Below are positions 18,681 through 27,775 of a stretch of 61,523 nucleotides of DNA, piece after piece. Position 1 is the first letter of the stretch. Every line of letters starts with the position of its first letter. The position numbers were made by a program, and so were the translations under genes. The stretch covers positions 1-61,523 of the forward strand of contig CAIOOA010000154.1 of NCBI GenBank assembly GCA_903859815.1, read 5' to 3'. A model generated the notes under the pieces. It did not search any database. It was not told the DNA's origin and saw only the letters and a program-made list of their open reading frames with translations. Origin of the DNA: an uncultured Methylococcaceae bacterium (GTDB lineage: Bacteria; Pseudomonadota; Gammaproteobacteria; Methylococcales; Methylococcaceae).

Positions 18681-19778
18681 ATGACCGAATTTCTCCGCCA
18701 ACCCTCTCATTACTATAACGATCCATTATCTCGTGTTTGGACCAACTGCGCCGAAGCCGTCGGATTTCGCATCGTGCGGACACCCGACGCCTACGCCTCA
18801 ACCGATGGCAAAGGCAATCTGTTAATCGCAATTGATGAGATGTTTGACCCCGATGATTCCTTGGCGCAAATGATTTTTCATGAGCTATGCCATGCCTTAG
18901 TCGAGGGCGATGACGGGGAGAAAAAAGAGGATTGGGGGATAGGTTATGCAATAGGCAGTAATCCTTGGCGCGAACATGCAGCCTTAAGGTTACAGGCGTA
19001 TTTGGCAGGGCAGTTTGGATTGCGGGATTTCTTCGCCCCCACCACGGATTTCAGAGTCAGTTTTTGGAATTCCCTGCCGGTCGATCCTTTCCATGCATCG
19101 CCTGAGCTTGGCGGACGGCGTGAGCGCAGTTGCGTGGCGGCGCGTCTGGCGGCTTGGCGGGCTTCGTTGCCGCGTTGGACAGAGCCGCTGAAACAGGCAT
19201 TGGCTGCGAGTGCGGCAATCGCAGCAGCAACGCCACGCATGATCCCATCCGAAGCCTTTTCAACTAACCCGCAAGAAAAGGTCGGGCTTTCGCTTTGGTC
19301 AACGGTACGAGAAATACCCACCGCCCATCCTTCCGGCCACTCGCCGGTGGCGGAACATTTTTCCCATTTCAAGTGTGCCGATTGTGCTTGGGGGTTTGTC
19401 GAACGGCACAAATTTCGTTGCCGCCATGCCCCTAGTGTCCGTCTGTTGGATGACTCTCCAGCCTGTTGGCGTTATGAGCCAGCCCTAGAACTTGACTGCC
19501 AAACCTGCGGGGCTTGTTGCCGTGAGGCTTATCATGCGGTGGAAATCTCCCGTCGTGAACCCGTCAATAAGTTGTACCCGGAATTGGTCGTAATTCAAGA
19601 GCCTAGGCGCAAATTGCTGCGTAAGGGCAATCGTTGCGCCGCTTTGTCCGGGGGCGAAAAACCAACCGAGTCGTTTGCCTGTGACATTTATGATGCCCGT
19701 CCACGCACCTGCCGCGAGTTTACCCTTGGCAGCGCAAACTGCTTGGATGCACGTCGAAGAGTGGGATTGTCTTTATGA
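18681..19778 (+). CDS. HExxH metalloprotease-like domain fused to YkgJ-type cysteine cluster
   Basis: A 365-residue soluble protein in two parts. The N-terminal ~110 residues contain H67-E-L-C-H71 in MIFHELCHALVEG, an HExxH zinc site, with E98/H99 in NPWREHAALRLQ as possible third ligand, so a small zincin-like domain is likely. The C-terminal part has the YkgJ/UPF0153 pattern CQTCGACC, then NRCAAL, FACDIYDARPRTCREF and NCLDARR, a cluster of conserved cysteines expected to bind Zn or an Fe-S cluster. A linker adds CADCAWGF and CRHAPS. YkgJ proteins have no established function. The intergenic region before it (18393-18680) holds only A+T-rich sequence and a short imperfect hairpin near 18607. 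It converges with the transpeptidase gene downstream. Confidence 0.75.
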   Translation: MTEFLRQPSHYYNDPLSRVWTNCAEAVGFRIVRTPDAYASTDGKGNLLIAIDEMFDPDDSLAQMIFHELCHALVEGDDGEKKEDWGIGYAIGSNPWREHAALRLQAYLAGQFGLRDFFAPTTDFRVSFWNSLPVDPFHASPELGGRRERSCVAARLAAWRASLPRWTEPLKQALAASAAIAAATPRMIPSEAFSTNPQEKVGLSLWSTVREIPTAHPSGHSPVAEHFSHFKCADCAWGFVERHKFRCRHAPSVRLLDDSPACWRYEPALELDCQTCGACCREAYHAVEISRREPVNKLYPELVVIQEPRRKLLRKGNRCAALSGGEKPTESFACDIYDARPRTCREFTLGSANCLDARRRVGLSL

Positions 19779-19828
19779 TGAAACAGGCCGATTCGGTTGT
19801 AAAACCGAGCCGGCCTTTGGATTGAATC

Positions 19829-20647
19829 TTACTGCGGGGAAGCTTGTGTGTCTGTCGTATTTTTTGACATACTGACGGGAGGGGACAGCACTTGAATTTC
19901 GTTGGCTATTTGGTCGTACAATTCACCGGCCCAAGGGGGCAAATATTCGGCATCCGTGTCTAGTGGCAAAACCCGTGGATCGCGTGGGGCAATCACCACT
20001 TTGATGTTTTCTATGCCCACCTGTGCGGCAAGTACGAACAATTCTTCAATTGCCTCGTCGCCCATTGCCAAACAGCCTATTGACTTGGCCCTGCCGTGAA
20101 TGAAAATATCCCCGCCCGGATCGAATCGCCCTTCATCCCTGGCATGGTAAAGGTCGAACTCGTTGGGATAATTGATTTTCATCGACAGGTGAAAATTGCT
20201 ATTGGGGTTCAGGGTGACGATCCGGTAAACACCTTCCGGGACTTGCCGGTCACCTTGGCGCAATTTCGGGCCGGAAATGCCGCTGGCAGCTTGGATGGGA
20301 TAATCCCGGATAAATTGAAAGTCGCCATCACCCTTTGCCCAAAGCTCCATCTTCTTTTCTTCTTTTAATGCGATAAAAATCACTTCGTTAGGAGGGTAGG
20401 GAACATTGGCCTTTTTAAAATGAGGCTTTAATTTCTTGACTGAATACGCGCCGTAATCATTCAGAACATCTTCGACGGTCCAGCGTCCGGGAAGCTTGGT
20501 CATCGGCATGTATTTCAGATTGTCGCGATTTCGGGATTTTTTGGCTATTGGCGGTTTGACAGGATTATCCTGCACGTTGTTTCCCCCGCAGGAGGCCAAG
20601 ACAACGGCCAATGCCGCCGTCAACAATTTTTTTGTGAACGTTTTCAT
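19829..20647 (-). CDS. L,D-transpeptidase (YafK-like) lipoprotein
   Basis: A 272-residue predicted lipoprotein: signal peptide MKTFTKKLLTAALAVVLASC with lipobox L-A-S-C (C20). The YkuD catalytic region is present: FIHGRAKSIGCLAMGDEAIEEL contains the conserved His and the S-x-G-C nucleophile cysteine. The subgroup resembles YafK/DpaA-type enzymes, which cut or form L,D links between peptidoglycan and other partners; which activity applies is not visible. A low-complexity tail rich in S/T follows the domain. A second L,D-transpeptidase lies 0.4 kb away, read in the opposite direction. Confidence 0.88.
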   Translation of the reverse strand: MKTFTKKLLTAALAVVLASCGGNNVQDNPVKPPIAKKSRNRDNLKYMPMTKLPGRWTVEDVLNDYGAYSVKKLKPHFKKANVPYPPNEVIFIALKEEKKMELWAKGDGDFQFIRDYPIQAASGISGPKLRQGDRQVPEGVYRIVTLNPNSNFHLSMKINYPNEFDLYHARDEGRFDPGGDIFIHGRAKSIGCLAMGDEAIEELFVLAAQVGIENIKVVIAPRDPRVLPLDTDAEYLPPWAGELYDQIANEIQVLSPPVSMSKNTTDTQASPQ

Positions 20648-20694
20648 AATGGTGTGTCGAACTACTTATTCACGGATGAAGCTTCGAACGATGG

Positions 20695-20853
20695 TTACAT
20701 ATCCCCAAGATCGGAACCTTCGCAGCCTATCCCCCGGCCTAGACTGTCATAATGTTGGCAATCTTGCAAGCGTTTTTCCTGCGAGTGATTATACGCGAAC
20801 CAAGCGACAAATGCCGCAAAAGACAGCCAGCCAATCAGCTTTAGGTGATTCAT
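20695..20853 (-). CDS. Small single-pass membrane protein, 52 aa
   Basis: Starts MNHLKLIGWLSFAAFVAWFA (one membrane segment) followed by a short polar tail with two cysteines (CQHYDSLGRGIGCEGS). A longer frame exists to 20922, but the ATG at 20853 is chosen because a near-perfect AGGAGG ribosome site lies 10 bases upstream. Family not recognised. It lies just upstream of the YafK-like lipoprotein gene and on the same strand, 47 bp away, so may be its partner. Confidence 0.6.
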   Translation of the reverse strand: MNHLKLIGWLSFAAFVAWFAYNHSQEKRLQDCQHYDSLGRGIGCEGSDLGDM

Positions 20854-21077
20854 GATGGGTTTTCCTCCTGAGGATTTGAAATCAAAGTTTTTAACCGTTG
20901 GAATACTGTAGTAAAATAGCATAATGTGCGCCTTGCCATTAGACTGGTCTGTGGGGAAGCGTTCCCCCTTTCCTCAAGCAGGGTCGCCAAGGATGGTTTA
21001 AAGTGGCTTTACCAACCCGGCAAATTTAAAACTTATGCCGGAAATTTTTTACCCCAGTTGTGGGCGTGAGGTGAAAT

Positions 21078-22634
21078 TTGAAGACGAATGCATATCAATT
21101 GGGTGCGGTTAAGCCGCTCTACCGCTGGATTTTATTGGGGGTTGCGGCTATCGCCATAGGTCTGCCGCTGAATGATTATGTGCATAGGCAAATATTGCCT
21201 TTCGGCATAGACATGCCATCCTTGGACGGTAAGGAGATGGTCGATCCTCGAACACCGCTAGAGGTCAAGGCGACTGGCTTCAATGCCAAATTATCCAAGG
21301 TTGAATTGCAGGACGAATCAGGCAAGGTGCTGGCCGAAGCCACCGATCAGAACAGTGTGACCCTCACATCGCCTTTGGCTTTTGGCACTCGACATAAACT
21401 CACAGCGACTGTGGTGCGGCCTTGGTTTGGTCAAAGCGAGTCCCGTGAAATTGCGTTCACCACGGTGACAGTGCCCAAGTTGGAAGGTTCGAGCCTACGC
21501 ATGCTCTCGCCCGACTCGACCGTGACCTTAAACTTCGACCAACCCGTCGGTGACATTCAAGCCAAAAGCGACTTGCATATCAAAGCCGATAAGGATGCGA
21601 ATGGCAAGGCCATCAAACTCACTGCCAGCGACTATGCCCAAGATCACACATACCCTGTGCAGGTCGAATGGCAAACCTCCACCGGCGTGCCACTGCCGCC
21701 ATTCCAATTGGATGTAACCACTGCCCCGCCCCTCAACTTGGAAACTAATGTCAAGGGCCAAAGCAACTTAGGCTTGGCACTTCCGGTGATTGTGAATTTC
21801 AGCGAACCCCTCGCCGAAGGCACAAATGTCAGCCAAAATATCAAACTCAAGACGGATGCTGGCAAGGAGATCACTGGTAAATGGGAACGGCAAGGCAAGA
21901 AAGGGTTTAGGTTTACCCCACAACCCGGCTGGCCGGCTTCAAACACCATCGAAGTTAGCGTCAATCAACAAAACCTCAGAAGTGCCAGAGGCGGCACTTT
22001 GGAGAACCCAATTGCTGATCGATTCACCACAGGCACTGACCGGAAGATATTTGTCTACTTGGACAGGCAGCGCGTGGAAGCCGTGGAAAATGGCGAGGTG
22101 GTTCGTGCCTTTAGAGTTAGCACAGGCAAGCCCAAGACACCGACCGTGACTGGCAATTTTTATATTTATGACCGTTACCGGCATAAAACCATGCGTAGCG
22201 ATCCGGGTGTGCATCCGGGGCAACGTGGTTACTATCAAGTGGATGATGTGCCTTATACACAGTTCTTCCATAAGGATTACGCCTTCCACGGTGCGTTTTG
22301 GCACAATGGATTCGGTCATACGGCCAGCCACGGCTGCGTGAATATGGCAACCAAAGACAAGAATCGTCGCTGGCCGAACTCGCCTGAGGATGCCGGTTGG
22401 TTGTTCAAATGGGCATCGCTAGGTGTGCCTGTCACGGTGTATGGCAAGTCCCCCTCATTCCCGAAAGTTGAGGCTGGTAATGGCACAACTGATGAAGGCG
22501 AAAAGAAAGCATCGGATAGTTCGCAAAACGGTAATAACCAAACTTCGGTCAACAAGGAAGAAACCAACGCTCGGCTGGACCCAGCGCTGCAAAAGACATC
22601 GGCCATTGCCCCCCCAAATCGTCCAGTTCAATGA
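21078..22634 (+). CDS. L,D-transpeptidase with membrane anchor and Ig-like domains
   Basis: A 518-residue protein: N-terminal membrane anchor (WILLGVAAIAIGLPL at ~18-32), two to three bacterial Ig-like beta domains (~45-320; motifs STVTLNFDQPV and LPVIVNFSEPL), then a YkuD catalytic domain ~330-465. The catalytic signature is complete: HGAFWHNGFG ... SHGCVNM, with the His and the nucleophile Cys. The architecture resembles actinobacterial LdtMt2-type enzymes more than enterobacterial ones. It should form 3-3 peptidoglycan cross-links or anchor proteins at the periplasmic face. A Q/S/N-rich tail of ~50 residues follows. Start is a TTG at 21078 with GAGG about 7 bases upstream; no in-frame ATG is suitable. 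Confidence 0.88.
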   Translation: MKTNAYQLGAVKPLYRWILLGVAAIAIGLPLNDYVHRQILPFGIDMPSLDGKEMVDPRTPLEVKATGFNAKLSKVELQDESGKVLAEATDQNSVTLTSPLAFGTRHKLTATVVRPWFGQSESREIAFTTVTVPKLEGSSLRMLSPDSTVTLNFDQPVGDIQAKSDLHIKADKDANGKAIKLTASDYAQDHTYPVQVEWQTSTGVPLPPFQLDVTTAPPLNLETNVKGQSNLGLALPVIVNFSEPLAEGTNVSQNIKLKTDAGKEITGKWERQGKKGFRFTPQPGWPASNTIEVSVNQQNLRSARGGTLENPIADRFTTGTDRKIFVYLDRQRVEAVENGEVVRAFRVSTGKPKTPTVTGNFYIYDRYRHKTMRSDPGVHPGQRGYYQVDDVPYTQFFHKDYAFHGAFWHNGFGHTASHGCVNMATKDKNRRWPNSPEDAGWLFKWASLGVPVTVYGKSPSFPKVEAGNGTTDEGEKKASDSSQNGNNQTSVNKEETNARLDPALQKTSAIAPPNRPVQ

Positions 22635-22700
22635 TCGTTGGAACGATTGGTTAATGACTGAGTATTATCTGAGTATTGATAAAGTCACGCCGGAATAAAG

Positions 22701-23120
22701 ATGACCATCCATGTTTTATTAACCGGCGTCCTTCACAAAGACGCTGTATCCCGCACCAGTCAGAACGGCAATCCTTATGCCACTTGCACGGTTCGGGTCG
22801 AACAAGAAGGGCAAACCATTTGGGTCAATGTCATTTGCTTTGATGAAGCCGGGCATAATGAACTGATGCGCTTACAGGCTGGCGATGCTTTAAGTTTGCA
22901 GGGCAAAGCCACGCCCAAGGTATACATGAAGGATGATGAGGCCCGCCCCAGCCTGCAAGTGACCGCCACTAGCGTATTACCCTTGAAACCAAAATCTTCG
23001 CCCAAGCAATCCTACACAAAGCCCGCCCCTAGGCAATACTCAAAATCGCAGGGGACAGATGCCAAGGGTGTCGAGGAAAACCTAGCATCAGAAGGGTTTG
23101 ACGATCCTCTTCCTTTTTAA
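22701..23120 (+). CDS. Single-stranded DNA-binding protein (SSB-like)
   Basis: A 139-residue protein with an N-terminal OB fold (HVLLTGVLHKDAVSRTS, ATCTVRV, WVNVICFDEAG, LQVTATSVLPL) and a flexible basic linker. It ends in FDDPLPF, matching the acidic-hydrophobic C-terminal tip of SSB that recruits partner proteins (canonical DDDIPF). It is shorter and more divergent than the main chromosomal SSB, so it could be a paralogue for recombination or a mobile-element type. It follows the transpeptidase gene with a 66-bp gap on the same strand. Confidence 0.85.
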   Translation: MTIHVLLTGVLHKDAVSRTSQNGNPYATCTVRVEQEGQTIWVNVICFDEAGHNELMRLQAGDALSLQGKATPKVYMKDDEARPSLQVTATSVLPLKPKSSPKQSYTKPAPRQYSKSQGTDAKGVEENLASEGFDDPLPF

Positions 23121-23204
23121 AATAAAGGGAATCTCTTCCAACCTGACTTGTAAAGCTCGAACGTGGGATAATGCTGTTTTCCCAAACTAGACTGCATAGC
23201 AAGA

Positions 23205-24872
23205 ATGGCTCAATACATCTACACCATGAACCGGGTGGGCAAGGTTGTCCCACCCAAGCGCGAAATTCTTCGCGATATCTCCCTTTCTTTCTTCCCCGGC
23301 GCGAAAATTGGCGTGTTGGGGCTTAATGGCTCTGGCAAATCCACGCTGCTACGCATCATGGCCGGGGTGGACAAGGAATTTAACGGCGAGGCTCGCGCCC
23401 AATCCGACATCAATATCGGCTTCCTGTCCCAGGAGCCGCAATTGGACCCCAACAAGACCGTCCGTGAAAACGTTGAAGACGCTCTCTCGCACATCAAGGA
23501 CGCACTGGCCCGACTCGATCAGGTCTATGCCGCCTATGCCGAACCCGATGCCGATTTCGATGCCTTGGCAGCCGAACAGGCCAAGCTAGAATCCATCCTT
23601 CAAGCCAGTGATGGACATAACTTGGAGCGCACCTTGGAAATCGCTGCCGATGCCTTGCGTCTGCCGGACTGGGATGCGGATGTGACCAAGCTCTCCGGGG
23701 GCGAACGCCGCCGCGTCGCCTTGTGTCGTTTGCTGCTGTCCAGCCCGGACATGCTATTGTTGGACGAACCGACCAACCATTTGGATGCCGAATCGGTGGC
23801 ATGGCTGGAGCATTTCCTCCACGATTTCCCCGGAACCGTGATTGCCGTCACCCATGATCGCTACTTCCTCGACAACGTGGCGGGTTGGATTCTGGAACTC
23901 GACCGTGGCTACGGCATTCCATGGGAAGGCAATTATTCGTCTTGGCTGGAACAAAAGGAAAACCGCCTGGAGATTGAAGAAAAGCAGGAAAGCGCACGGA
24001 TGAAGGCCATGAAAGCCGAATTGGAATGGGTGCGATCCAACCCGAAAGGCCGACACGCCAAATCCAAGGCGCGTTTGGCCCGCTTCGATGAATTGTCTTC
24101 GCAAGAAAACCAAAAGCGTAACGAAACCAAGGAAATCTACATCCCCCCCGGCCCGCGCTTGGGCAATGTGGTCGTGGAAGCGGACGGCATTCGCAAAGGC
24201 TTTGGCGACAGGTTGTTGATCGACGACTTGAGCTTCAAACTGCCGCCGGGCGGCATCGTCGGCATCATCGGCCCGAATGGCGCGGGTAAGACGACCCTGT
24301 TCCGCATGATGGCGGGGGTTGAAAAGCCCGATGCCGGCACGATACGCATGGGCGAGACCGTGCAAATTTCCCATGTCGATCAGAGCCGCGACAGCTTGGA
24401 CGACAGCAAAACCGTGTGGGAGGAAATCTCTGATGGACTCGATCTCATCACGGTTGGCACTTACACGACCCCATCACGCGCCTATTGCGGACGCTTCAAC
24501 TTCAAAGGCCAAGACCAGCAAAAGCGCATTGGCGACCTGTCCGGCGGTGAACGCAACCGCGTCCATCTTGCCAAACTGTTGAAGAGCGGCGGCAACGTCT
24601 TGCTGCTGGACGAACCGACCAACGATCTCGACGTGGAAACCCTACGCGCCTTGGAAGAAGCCTTGCTAGACTTCCCCGGTTGCGCCGTGGTCATCTCGCA
24701 TGACCGTTGGTTCCTAGACCGCATTGCCACCCACATGCTGGCTTTTGAGGGCGATAGTAAAGTGGTTTGGTTTGAAGGCAACTATGCCGATTACGAAGCC
24801 GACCGCCACCGTCGCCTAGGCACGGATGCGGACCAGCCGCATAGGCTTAAGTATAAGAAGTTACAAGGTTAA
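23205..24872 (+). CDS. ettA: Energy-dependent translational throttle protein EttA (ABC-F)
   Basis: A 555-residue soluble ABC-F ATPase with two nucleotide domains and no membrane region. Walker A motifs are GLNGSGKST and [12 protein letters not shown] signatures [13 protein letters not shown] and [13 protein letters not shown]; Walker [12 protein letters not shown] and [11 protein letters not shown]. The inter-domain linker region ([22 protein letters not shown]) is the EttA type. EttA binds the ribosomal E site and gates the first elongation step according to ATP/ADP level. Start ATG at 23205. A terminator follows the stop at once. Confidence 0.96.
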   Translation: MAQYIYTMNRVGKVVPPKREILRDISLSFFPGAKIGVLGLNGSGKSTLLRIMAGVDKEFNGEARAQSDINIGFLSQEPQLDPNKTVRENVEDALSHIKDALARLDQVYAAYAEPDADFDALAAEQAKLESILQASDGHNLERTLEIAADALRLPDWDADVTKLSGGERRRVALCRLLLSSPDMLLLDEPTNHLDAESVAWLEHFLHDFPGTVIAVTHDRYFLDNVAGWILELDRGYGIPWEGNYSSWLEQKENRLEIEEKQESARMKAMKAELEWVRSNPKGRHAKSKARLARFDELSSQENQKRNETKEIYIPPGPRLGNVVVEADGIRKGFGDRLLIDDLSFKLPPGGIVGIIGPNGAGKTTLFRMMAGVEKPDAGTIRMGETVQISHVDQSRDSLDDSKTVWEEISDGLDLITVGTYTTPSRAYCGRFNFKGQDQQKRIGDLSGGERNRVHLAKLLKSGGNVLLLDEPTNDLDVETLRALEEALLDFPGCAVVISHDRWFLDRIATHMLAFEGDSKVVWFEGNYADYEADRHRRLGTDADQPHRLKYKKLQG

Positions 24873-24878
24873 ATCGAC

Positions 24879-24906
24879 AGGGCGGCTTTTTAGTCCGCCC
24901 TTTCTC
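24879..24906 (+). terminator. Rho-independent terminator after ettA
   Basis: AGGGCGG at 24879-24885 pairs with CCGCCCT at 24895-24901 around a 9-base loop and is followed by TTCTCTT. It starts 6 bases after the ettA stop and separates ettA from the accessory island that begins at 24932. Confidence 0.8.
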
Positions 24907-24931
24907 TTACATGCCCCAGTGAGAAAAACTC

Positions 24932-26041
24932 ATGTCCGAACAACCTGAAGCGCTTGATCTTCCCGTAACACAGCTTGATTTCGATGCTCGCAACCCACGT
25001 TTCATGGATACGTTTGGTAATACAGCACAGCCTGATACCCATGCCATCGAACGTATGCTGGATGAGGAGAATATACATGAGCTAGTGGGTTCGATTGGTC
25101 AACGAGGATATTTTCCTGGCGAACCTTTACTAGTGACACCTAACCCTAAAAGCTCAGGACGGTATATCGTAGTAGAGGGAAATCGTAGGTTAGCGGCCTT
25201 GCGTTTACTTAATGGATTGATAGAAAAGGATAATTTATCCGCATCCTTAATCCGAGTTATCGAACAAGCAGAAATACGTCCAAGTTATGTTTCATGTTTA
25301 TCATTTCCAAAACGCAATGCCATCCTTCGTTATCTTGGATTCCGCCATATATCTGGACCGCGTCGATGGGAACCATTATCAAAAGCCCGTTATCTATCGG
25401 AATTAATTTCCACATTTTATCAAAATTTAAAACTTGAAGAACAACTCCGTGTAGTAGCAAAAGATATAGGAAGCCGTAAAGATTATGCAGCACAATTATT
25501 GACAGCGCTTAAGCTCTATGATTTATCAAAAAATAGAAACTATTTTGGCTTGCAACGTTTATCAGAACATGATATTAGTTTTTCTTTAATTACCACAGCT
25601 TTATCATATAGGGATATTATTGATTTTCTTGGTTTAGAAAGTAGGGAAGACTGTATTGCGCAGAATCTCAGAGAGGACAATTTAAAAGAATTATTTGCTT
25701 GGATGTTTGCTCAAGATCAGCAAGGTGAAACTATTTTAGGCGAATCACGCAACTTGAGACTACTTGCTGCAGTAGTTTCTTCAGATATTGCCTTAGCTGA
25801 ATTGCGTAAGACAGGAGATCTTGATCGAGCCTATGTTTTTACTAGCGGTCCTGCCGAAGCTTTAACGCAATTATTGGATAATGCAGCTACACAATTAACA
25901 GAAAGCAGCGAAATGGTAATTGGTGATGTCACACCAGATGACTCACACTTAGCTCAAATTGATCGAATCCTAAAAATTGCAGATAACCTTCAATTACTCA
26001 TACAACGAGGTATACAGCAACGGAAACGGAGGGAGTTTTAG
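24932..26041 (+). CDS. ParB/Srx-fold domain protein of an accessory (restriction-like) island
   Basis: A 369-residue protein. The N-terminal ~95 residues have the ParB/sulfiredoxin fold: DLPVTQLDFDARNPRF, ELVGSIGQRGYFPGEPLLV and the signature YIVVEGNRRLAALRLL (the GxRRxxA motif at about residues 84-91). The rest is helical with KARYLSELISTFYQNL and a possible helix-turn-helix at KDIGSRKDYAAQLL. ParB-fold domains here need not partition DNA; many bind CTP/ATP or act in defence loci. No ParA gene is near. The stop is 4 bases before the next gene's ATG, so the two form an operon. Both genes are richer in A+T (TTA, AAT codons) than the flanking ettA, suggesting horizontal acquisition. Confidence 0.8.
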   Translation: MSEQPEALDLPVTQLDFDARNPRFMDTFGNTAQPDTHAIERMLDEENIHELVGSIGQRGYFPGEPLLVTPNPKSSGRYIVVEGNRRLAALRLLNGLIEKDNLSASLIRVIEQAEIRPSYVSCLSFPKRNAILRYLGFRHISGPRRWEPLSKARYLSELISTFYQNLKLEEQLRVVAKDIGSRKDYAAQLLTALKLYDLSKNRNYFGLQRLSEHDISFSLITTALSYRDIIDFLGLESREDCIAQNLREDNLKELFAWMFAQDQQGETILGESRNLRLLAAVVSSDIALAELRKTGDLDRAYVFTSGPAEALTQLLDNAATQLTESSEMVIGDVTPDDSHLAQIDRILKIADNLQLLIQRGIQQRKRREF

Positions 26042-26045
26042 GCCC

Positions 26046-27011
26046 ATGACTGAAATTTTGCGTGGTCTAGACATTAAGCCTAGATATTCTTATCCATTTT
26101 TATGGGCAGACTATGTAGAATTGCTAACTCTCTGTGGAGAGTCAAGCTATTTTAGTCGAAGCAATTTGGAAGAGTTACAGCAGGAAGGCGGTGAATTACA
26201 AATTGATGATGAAGATGGAGCCAATTTATCTTCGGCTATGCAGGACGATATCATTGCTAATCAATGGGATGAAATTAAAGTTAAGTTATTACAACGTCAG
26301 TCTACAGTAACGGCATGGCCTTTTCAATTCAAGGGTAACAGTTTACAAAGTGCTTTCGATATCCACAATTCTGCACATCGTCTTTACATGGTATTGCTAC
26401 TTGCTTCTTCATTAAGGCTTTGCCCAAAATCTAGGGTTAACGAAGTTTCAGCAGCTTTGGAAGAAGTGGCTTATCTGTTATTCAAATATATGCTACCCAA
26501 AGGTTGGAGTGTAAAGCCTTTTGGCGCGCATCAAAAAATTGCAGAGGGGTATACGGGGCCTTTACGTAGTAAACTTGAAAAATTGGCTGTAGATATTCAT
26601 GGCACTCTGATGAAACAGGTAGACGATTATGATTCCCGTGATACTGGTGATGGAGGAATCGACGTAGTAGCTTGGGATAGCTTTGGCGATGACCGAGGTA
26701 ATATCCCGGTTATCTTCGCCCAATGTGGATGCTCGCCGAGAGATTGGGAAAACAAACAACTATCGGTTACACCAGCCGCCATAGAATCCCATATTGCAAC
26801 CCAACATCCTGGCGCTGCCTATTACATCACACCTCATGACCTTTCCGCCTCGAATCAAAAATGGGAAAGAGCATCACATATAGCAAAGGTGGTTGTTTTG
26901 GATAGGCATAGGTTGATGCACCTAGCTGAGCGCCACTCAGTGTTGCCAAATCTTCCAACTTGGAAATTTGTTGATGAGGCGATAAACCTTGGCTATCAGC
27001 TTTCTAGTTAA
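26046..27011 (+). CDS. PD-(D/E)XK-like nuclease candidate linked to ParB-like gene
   Basis: A 321-residue protein. The likely nuclease core is near residue 200: G201-D-G-G-I-D206-VVAW, a ~20-residue spacer with PVIFAQCGCS (Q226), and K237 after DWEN. This D ... Q-x ... K order matches the variant PD-(D/E)XK site (GDGGIDVVAW ... QC) that I recognise from restriction-type proteins beside cytosine methyltransferase genes. The N-terminal half is helical and unassigned. The start is the ATG at 26046, not the upstream one at 25977, because it follows the ParB-like stop by 4 bases. It is read towards the methyltransferase remnant at 27228-27536. Catalytic activity is inferred only from the motif. 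Confidence 0.65.
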   Translation: MTEILRGLDIKPRYSYPFLWADYVELLTLCGESSYFSRSNLEELQQEGGELQIDDEDGANLSSAMQDDIIANQWDEIKVKLLQRQSTVTAWPFQFKGNSLQSAFDIHNSAHRLYMVLLLASSLRLCPKSRVNEVSAALEEVAYLLFKYMLPKGWSVKPFGAHQKIAEGYTGPLRSKLEKLAVDIHGTLMKQVDDYDSRDTGDGGIDVVAWDSFGDDRGNIPVIFAQCGCSPRDWENKQLSVTPAAIESHIATQHPGAAYYITPHDLSASNQKWERASHIAKVVVLDRHRLMHLAERHSVLPNLPTWKFVDEAINLGYQLSS

Positions 27012-27227
27012 CAGTCCCTACTTTTTGAAGCCTCGAACAACTGGTTACGTTCATAGTTCGACATGCTCAATACGAATGCTACCCCCTGATTAGCTAAACA
27101 TCGTTTGCACTGAGATAATTAAGCCACGCTTCGCACGGCATGGCGTTGCCAAGAAACAGCTATTAATGGCGTTGTTTGATGGCCTTAAGTCAACTTGCAA
27201 ATCATTGTTCTAATTACCATAAAATAG

Positions 27228-27536
27228 CTATTTATTAATCCGCGTCAAGGCTCTGGCAAACTCCAAATAAAGCGTGTTGATTTTTCTATCAGCTTTGCGA
27301 ACCCCACCTTGACTAAAGCCTTGGCATGGGTAGCAACCCACCAACAACTCGGTGCTAGGAAAAGCATCAATCGCTGCAATATTTCCCAAGCGATAATCAG
27401 TCTCTGCGTGATTGGTAAGATACACATCGCGGGCATAGGGCAGAATGTCACTGGCCATCAGCACATCGAAACCGGCATTGATAATGCCCGCATCAGAGCC
27501 GCCGCAGCCAGAAAAAAGTGAAACAGCAGTGGGCAT
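27228..27536 (-). pseudogene. 5' fragment of a cytosine-5 DNA methyltransferase (Dcm family)
   Basis: 102 residues, clearly the N-terminal third of a C5-methyltransferase: motif I SLFSGCGGSDAG (residues 6-17, the SAM site), the motif II region DILPYARDVYL, and motif IV LLVGCYPCQGFSQGG with catalytic C71. The frame ends abruptly (LTRINK then TAG) where intact relatives continue with the ENV motif. The following ~215 bases on the minus strand hold no methylase motifs VI-X, so the target-recognition domain is deleted, not merely frameshifted. It converges on the nuclease-like gene. The stretch 27012-27227 contains no gene I can identify. Confidence 0.85.
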
Positions 27537-27775
27537 AGTCAGTCATTGAGTAGTTTGTGTCGATTATTCGCCAAATTTATGGTTTGGCTCGACTCTTGGC
27601 TGAACACAACAAACACCTTGCAAAAAAAATTTTATTTAGTGAATTTCTTTTCCCTTCCTTAACAATATGGAATTTGGTGTTGATAATGGCCCAAACAAAC
27701 CATTTCCACTTCTCATAATCTGGGTATTTTGCTAAAATCAGCGAAAATGCTTGGTGATATAGGAGCAGAAACCTC

